From Amphibiibacter pelophylacis (GTDB lineage: Bacteria > Pseudomonadota > Gammaproteobacteria > Burkholderiales > Burkholderiaceae_C): DNA of 64,000 nt. This document shows, one piece after another, positions 60,569 to 64,000 of the stretch. The DNA is taken from positions 1 to 64,000 of the forward strand of contig NZ_JAWDIE010000001.1 of the NCBI RefSeq assembly GCF_037688875.1, given 5' to 3'. The notes beneath the pieces are model-generated. The model made no database searches and was not told the DNA's origin. It saw nothing but the letters and a program-made list of their open reading frames with translations. Numbering within the stretch: the first letter of the stretch is position 1; each line of letters opens with the position of its first letter. The translations under genes and the position numbers were made by a program.

Positions 60569-61054
60569 ATGCGCCTGATCCCGACATTTTCCCGATATGC
60601 GCTGCACAGGGCCGTGCTGGCGACGGTGCTGGCGGGCGTGACAGCGCTGCCTGCACTGGCCCAGGCGGCCACCGCTGCCGAGGACGCCGCGCAAGCCAAG
60701 GCCTGGCAGCACACCGCGCAGTGTGCGGCAGTGATGAAGCGCGAGGCCGTGGCACAGGCCACGCGCTACAAGGCGGGCGAAACGGCGCTGATGCCGGGTA
60801 TGGTCACGCTGGCCGAGGACAGCTTTGCGCTGCTGGGCACGGCCTACAAGCAGGGCCTGCGCAAGGCCGAAGCCGACCGCCTGCTGGCTGCCGCTGAGGC
60901 TGAACTGCCCGGCATCTCCGCCGACACCCAGCGCCAGACGCTGGCCGCCTGCCGAAGCGAGGGCCGCGCGCTGTTCAAAGACGCCAATTTTGTCGAACGT
61001 GCCCTGGTCAGCAACCGCGCCCGCGCGCGGGTGGAAAAGTTGGTTCAGCCCTGA
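60569..61054 (+). CDS. Small secreted protein of unknown function
   Basis: A 161-residue protein I do not recognise. Residues 1-32 form a signal peptide ending ALPALAQA. The mature part is predicted helical and Ala-rich, with two cysteines (in HTAQCAAVMKRE and TLAACRSEGR) that could pair. It lies 63 bases after anmK on the same strand and ends 10 bases inside the convergent engB gene. It may act in the periplasm with the preceding peptidoglycan genes; that is a guess from position. Confidence 0.7.
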   Translation: MRLIPTFSRYALHRAVLATVLAGVTALPALAQAATAAEDAAQAKAWQHTAQCAAVMKREAVAQATRYKAGETALMPGMVTLAEDSFALLGTAYKQGLRKAEADRLLAAAEAELPGISADTQRQTLAACRSEGRALFKDANFVERALVSNRARARVEKLVQP

Positions 61055-61842
61055 TCGGTTGCTGCGGGCGGCGCGGGCGGAACTGGCGCTGCGGCTGCTT
61101 CAGCCAGATCGGCCGATTCCGGCGGCTGCAGCCATTCCATCAGGCGCTGTGCAGTGTCGCCCACACCGATGCCCTTGAGCGCTGAAAACAGGCTGACGGC
61201 CACGTCGGAGCGCTCGGTGACCACATCCTGCAGCCCGGCCTGAACCTGCGCCAGCGCCTTCAGGCCCTGCTGGCGGCTGAGCTTGTCCGCCTTGGTCAGC
61301 AGCACCAGCAGCTTCAGGCTGCCCAGTGAAACGCGCTTGGACACAAACTGCAGCAGCTGCAGATCCAGTGGCGTCAGGCCGTGGCGCACGTCCACCATCT
61401 GCACAACGGCGAAAAGCGCGGGGCGCTGCTCGAGATAATCCGCCATCACCTTCTGCCAGCGCAGCTTGGCCGCGCGCTCGACTGCCGCGTAGCCGTAACC
61501 GGGCAGATCGGCCCAGAGCGTGTGCGGCCCGACCTGGCGCTCGCCGCCCAGTTCGAAGAGGTTGATGTGCTGCGTGCGCCCCGGCGTGCGCGAGGAAAAC
61601 GCCAGGCGCCGGTGCTGCGCCAGGGTGTTGATGGCCGAGGATTTGCCCGCGTTGCTGCGCCCCACAAAAGCGATTTCCGGGCAGACCGGCGCGGGCAGTT
61701 GGTGCAGCTGGCTGGCCGTGGTCAGAAAGCGCGCGCTGTGCGCCCAGGCCAGCGCAGCCGCCTGCGCTGCGGCGGCAGACGGGGGCGCGGCGGGTGCCGA
61801 GGGCTGGGCGGGAGACGGTGCAGGAGATTCCATGGGGCGCAT
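61045..61842 (-). CDS. engB: Ribosome-biogenesis GTP-binding protein EngB/YsxC
   Basis: About 265 residues. It has a Pro/Ala-rich N-terminal extension (about 40 residues), then the GTPase domain: G1 GRSNAGKSSAINTL, switch I TPGRTQHINLF, G3 DLPGYGYAAVERA, G4 TKADKLS and G5 FSALKGIG. EngB helps assemble the 50S subunit. The C-terminal tail (about 25 residues) is also Pro/Ala-rich. The ATG at 61842 is taken; a second ATG at 61833 is equally possible. It is divergent from resB (32-base gap). Confidence 0.93.
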   Translation of the reverse strand: MRPMESPAPSPAQPSAPAAPPSAAAAQAAALAWAHSARFLTTASQLHQLPAPVCPEIAFVGRSNAGKSSAINTLAQHRRLAFSSRTPGRTQHINLFELGGERQVGPHTLWADLPGYGYAAVERAAKLRWQKVMADYLEQRPALFAVVQMVDVRHGLTPLDLQLLQFVSKRVSLGSLKLLVLLTKADKLSRQQGLKALAQVQAGLQDVVTERSDVAVSLFSALKGIGVGDTAQRLMEWLQPPESADLAEAAAAPVPPAPPAATDQG

Positions 61843-61874
61843 TGTAGGTTCCCCGGCTGCATTACAGTCCGCCC

Positions 61875-64000
61875 ATGAGACGAATGCTTCAGGGAGCCCC
61901 GGCTGGCGGGTGGCGGGACGGGGTGGCGGTGCTGGCTTCCATGCGCTTCGCCATCGGGATCCTGTGCGTGCTGGCGCTGGCTTCGGCCGTGGGCACGGTG
62001 CTGCCGCAAAACCAGCCGCTGTCAGTGCCGCTGGGCCTTTACGGCCCGTTCTGGACCGGGGTTTTTGATGCGGCAGGCCTGTTCCAGATCTACAGCTCGC
62101 CCGCTTATGTCGCGCTGATGGTCTTTCTGGTGCTGTCCACCAGCCTGTGCCTGCTGCGCCACACCCCCCGCCTGTGGCGCGACGTGCGACGCTGGCGCGG
62201 ACAGATGCAGACCGGCGCACTGCGCGCACTGCCCCACCACGCCGATCGGCCTTGGCCCACCGGTTGGCCCCGCGATCCGGCGCAGGCCGCACCGCTGCTG
62301 GGCGAGCGCCTGGCCGACATGGGCTGGCGCTGGCGCCAGCAGGGGGATCAGGAGGGCGGCGTCTGGCTGTCGGCGCGTCGGGGCCGCTACGGGCGCCTGG
62401 GTTATGTGGCGGCGCACGGCGCGGTGGTGCTGATCGCGCTGGGCGGCCTGCTGGACGGTGACGCGCTTTTGCGCGCGCGCATGGCCTGGCTGGGCGTCAC
62501 GCCTTACACCGGCCGGGGGCTGATTGCGGACGTGCCCGCCGCCCACCGGCTGGACGCGCACACCCCGGCCTTCCGCGCCAGCCTGTTCGTTCCCGAGGGC
62601 GCCCGCACGGGTCTGGCGCTGATCGCCCGTCCGGAGGGCGCGGTGGTGCAGCCGCTGCCTTTCGAGCTGGAGCTGCGCCGCTTTCACGCCGATTTCTGGC
62701 CCAGCGGAGCGCCACGCCGCTTCGCCAGCGACGTGCTCATCCACACCCCGGACGGGCGCCGCCAGAGCGCCACGGTGGCGGTCAACCAGCCGCTGCAGGT
62801 CGGCGGGGCCTGGGGCGGCATCACCCTTTACCAGAGCAGTTTTGAGGACGGCGGATCGCGCGTCAGCCTGATGGCCTGGCCACTGATTCCGGCCGCTTTG
62901 GCGCAGGCTGGGGCATCCGGTTCCGCGCTGGGCCTGCGGCTGTCGGGCCGCGTGGCGGGTCCGGCCCTGACGCTGCCCGGTCTGGCGGGCCCGACAGGCC
63001 TGCGGCTGGAGCTGGCCGATTACCGCCCGTTGACGGTCGCCCCGCCTGCCGGGGACGGCAGAAGCGTGTGGCAGCGCCTGACGGCCCCAGCGCGGGACGC
63101 CGCCCCGGCTGCGCCGCCGCTGGGCCCGCGCCTGCTCTACCGCTGGCGCGACGCGGCGGGGCAGGCGCGGGATTTCGACAGCGCCTTCCAGCCTGTGACG
63201 GTGGACGGCGTGCCGGTGCTGGCCTTTGGCGCCCGCGACCCGCGCGATGCCCCCGACGCGCCGCTGCGCGTGCTGCGCATCCCGGTGGATGGCGACGGCG
63301 TGCGCGGCTGGCTGCGCGTGCTGCAGGCGCTGGGAGATCCGCGGGAGCGGGCCCGCGCTGTGGCCCGCGCTGTGGCCCGCGCGGCGCTGGCGGTGCCCGA
63401 GCGCGAGCGGGCTGTCTGGCGCGCCAGCGCGGATCGGGCGCTGGCGCTATTCGCGGGCGCGCTGGCGGTGCCGCTGACCCCGGCGCTGGCGGCCGACCGC
63501 GAGGCGGCCGGGCTGGGCCCGGACCGGCCGCTGGGCGGCGACGCCGCGCTGCTGGCTTTTCTGCAGACCACGCCGCTGGGCCAGCGCCCGGCGCTGACCG
63601 CGCAGCTGCGCCAGGTGCTGGAGCCCAGCCTGCGCGCCTTGGTCGATCAGGTGCGCCAGGCGGCGGGGCAGCCGCCGCTGGCGGATCTCCCCGATGCGCA
63701 GGCCCGCTGGCGGCTGCTGCGCGCTTCGCTGTCCGACCAGTTCTTCTACCCGGCACCAGCGCTGATCCAGCCGCTGGCAGTGCAGCCCGTGATGGCCAGC
63801 GTGTTCGAGGTGGCGCGTGCACCCGGCCGCTGGCTGGTCTACCCGGGGGCGCTGCTGCTGGCGCTGGGCGTGGCGGCGATGCTGGCCGTGCGCGACCGTC
63901 GCCTGTGGCTGCTGCTGCAGCCGGGCCGTGACGGAACTGGCGGCGACGCCCCAGACACGGGCCGCGTCCTGCTGGCGATGACCGGATCGCGCACCGGCCC
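61875..64000 (+). CDS. resB: Cytochrome c biogenesis protein ResB (partial, runs off the window)
   Basis: The open frame from ATG 61875 continues to the window end without a stop (more than 708 residues). It begins with a TM helix (SMRFAIGILCVLALASAVGTVLPQNQ), then GLFQIYSSPAYVALMVFLVLSTSLCLLRHTPRL and GYVAAHGAVVLIALGGLLDG, the typical ResB start. A large periplasmic region follows (QPLQVGGAWGGITLYQSSF), and the last TM lies near residues 653-675 (LVYPGALLLALGVAAMLAV). ResB works with ResC/CcsB to pass haem to apocytochrome c across the membrane; a ccsB gene is expected next, outside the window. Confidence 0.92.
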   Translation, partial: MRRMLQGAPAGGWRDGVAVLASMRFAIGILCVLALASAVGTVLPQNQPLSVPLGLYGPFWTGVFDAAGLFQIYSSPAYVALMVFLVLSTSLCLLRHTPRLWRDVRRWRGQMQTGALRALPHHADRPWPTGWPRDPAQAAPLLGERLADMGWRWRQQGDQEGGVWLSARRGRYGRLGYVAAHGAVVLIALGGLLDGDALLRARMAWLGVTPYTGRGLIADVPAAHRLDAHTPAFRASLFVPEGARTGLALIARPEGAVVQPLPFELELRRFHADFWPSGAPRRFASDVLIHTPDGRRQSATVAVNQPLQVGGAWGGITLYQSSFEDGGSRVSLMAWPLIPAALAQAGASGSALGLRLSGRVAGPALTLPGLAGPTGLRLELADYRPLTVAPPAGDGRSVWQRLTAPARDAAPAAPPLGPRLLYRWRDAAGQARDFDSAFQPVTVDGVPVLAFGARDPRDAPDAPLRVLRIPVDGDGVRGWLRVLQALGDPRERARAVARAVARAALAVPERERAVWRASADRALALFAGALAVPLTPALAADREAAGLGPDRPLGGDAALLAFLQTTPLGQRPALTAQLRQVLEPSLRALVDQVRQAAGQPPLADLPDAQARWRLLRASLSDQFFYPAPALIQPLAVQPVMASVFEVARAPGRWLVYPGALLLALGVAAMLAVRDRRLWLLLQPGRDGTGGDAPDTGRVLLAMTGSRTG
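63351..63383 (+). repeat. 12-bp tandem repeat inside resB
   Basis: GCCCGCGCTGTG occurs twice in direct succession (63351-63362 and 63363-63374), followed by a partial third copy, encoding ARAVARAVARA. It keeps the frame, so copy-number change would add or remove four residues in the periplasmic part of ResB. Confidence 0.7.

Overview
The window is a chromosomal stretch of a high-GC betaproteobacterium. Gene order and protein content point to Burkholderiales, most likely a Comamonadaceae-type organism. The clues are tuf-tRNA-Trp-secE-nusG-rplKAJL-rpoBC, aroA fused in frame to cmk and followed by rpsA-ihfB, recA-recX-sucC-sucD on one strand, and betaproteobacterial-type type IV pilins. This is inferred from gene order and protein features read directly; no database search was run. 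I see no rRNA, prophage, insertion sequence or CRISPR array. Almost all of the window is ordinary, densely packed core genome.

Layout. 1-12.6 kb (+): end of tuf, tRNA-Trp, secE, nusG, the L11/L1/L10/L7-L12 genes, a strong hairpin attenuator, rpoB, rpoC and a terminator. 12.7-22.8 kb, mostly minus strand: a DMT transporter, a PIN-domain toxin-like gene translationally coupled to a hot-dog thioesterase, a Tat-exported multicopper oxidase, an AEC transporter, a GST (+), an HDAC-like amidohydrolase, lipB, a DUF493 protein, dacA, an alpha/beta hydrolase, a thioredoxin-like ferredoxin and a HemJ/CopD-type membrane protein. The gap upstream of hemJ holds a candidate small RNA or leader on the minus strand. 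23-30.9 kb (+): an M14 peptidase, the aroA-cmk fusion, rpsA, ihfB, (GNAT, -), rpsP, rimM and trmD; no rplS follows trmD in this window. 30.9-42.3 kb (-), read from high to low coordinates: recA, recX, sucC, sucD, a Ser/Thr kinase, a PP2C phosphatase, an FHA protein, a CHASE2 adenylate cyclase, a metallo-beta-lactamase-fold cyclic-nucleotide phosphodiesterase and three tandem type IV pilins. 42.4-47.3 kb: a TctD/TctE-like two-component system (+), then a YciA-like thioesterase, a 5'-nucleotidase and a lone gspF (all -). 47.4-54.2 kb (+): a BMP-family nucleoside ABC importer with a ribokinase-family kinase and a nucleoside hydrolase, which looks like one uptake-and-breakdown operon. 54.2-64 kb: a 2-oxoglutarate/Fe(II) oxygenase, a CDF metal transporter and tyrS (-), an M23 peptidase, anmK, a small secreted protein, engB (-) and the start of resB, which runs off the window.

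The most interesting points are these. (1) A thioesterase carries a roughly 40-residue extra C-terminal tail that reads like the toxin-neutralising tail of a Phd-type antitoxin and overlaps the start codon of a PIN toxin gene; it looks like the scar of a deletion that fused an antitoxin to an enzyme. (2) A kinase/phosphatase/FHA/adenylate-cyclase/phosphodiesterase signalling module is packed directly behind sucCD and leads into the pilins, the middle one of which has a near-consensus sigma-54 promoter. (3) A minus-strand candidate of about 100 nt has two stem-loops, a CCTCCC-bearing loop and a textbook terminator, just upstream of hemJ.
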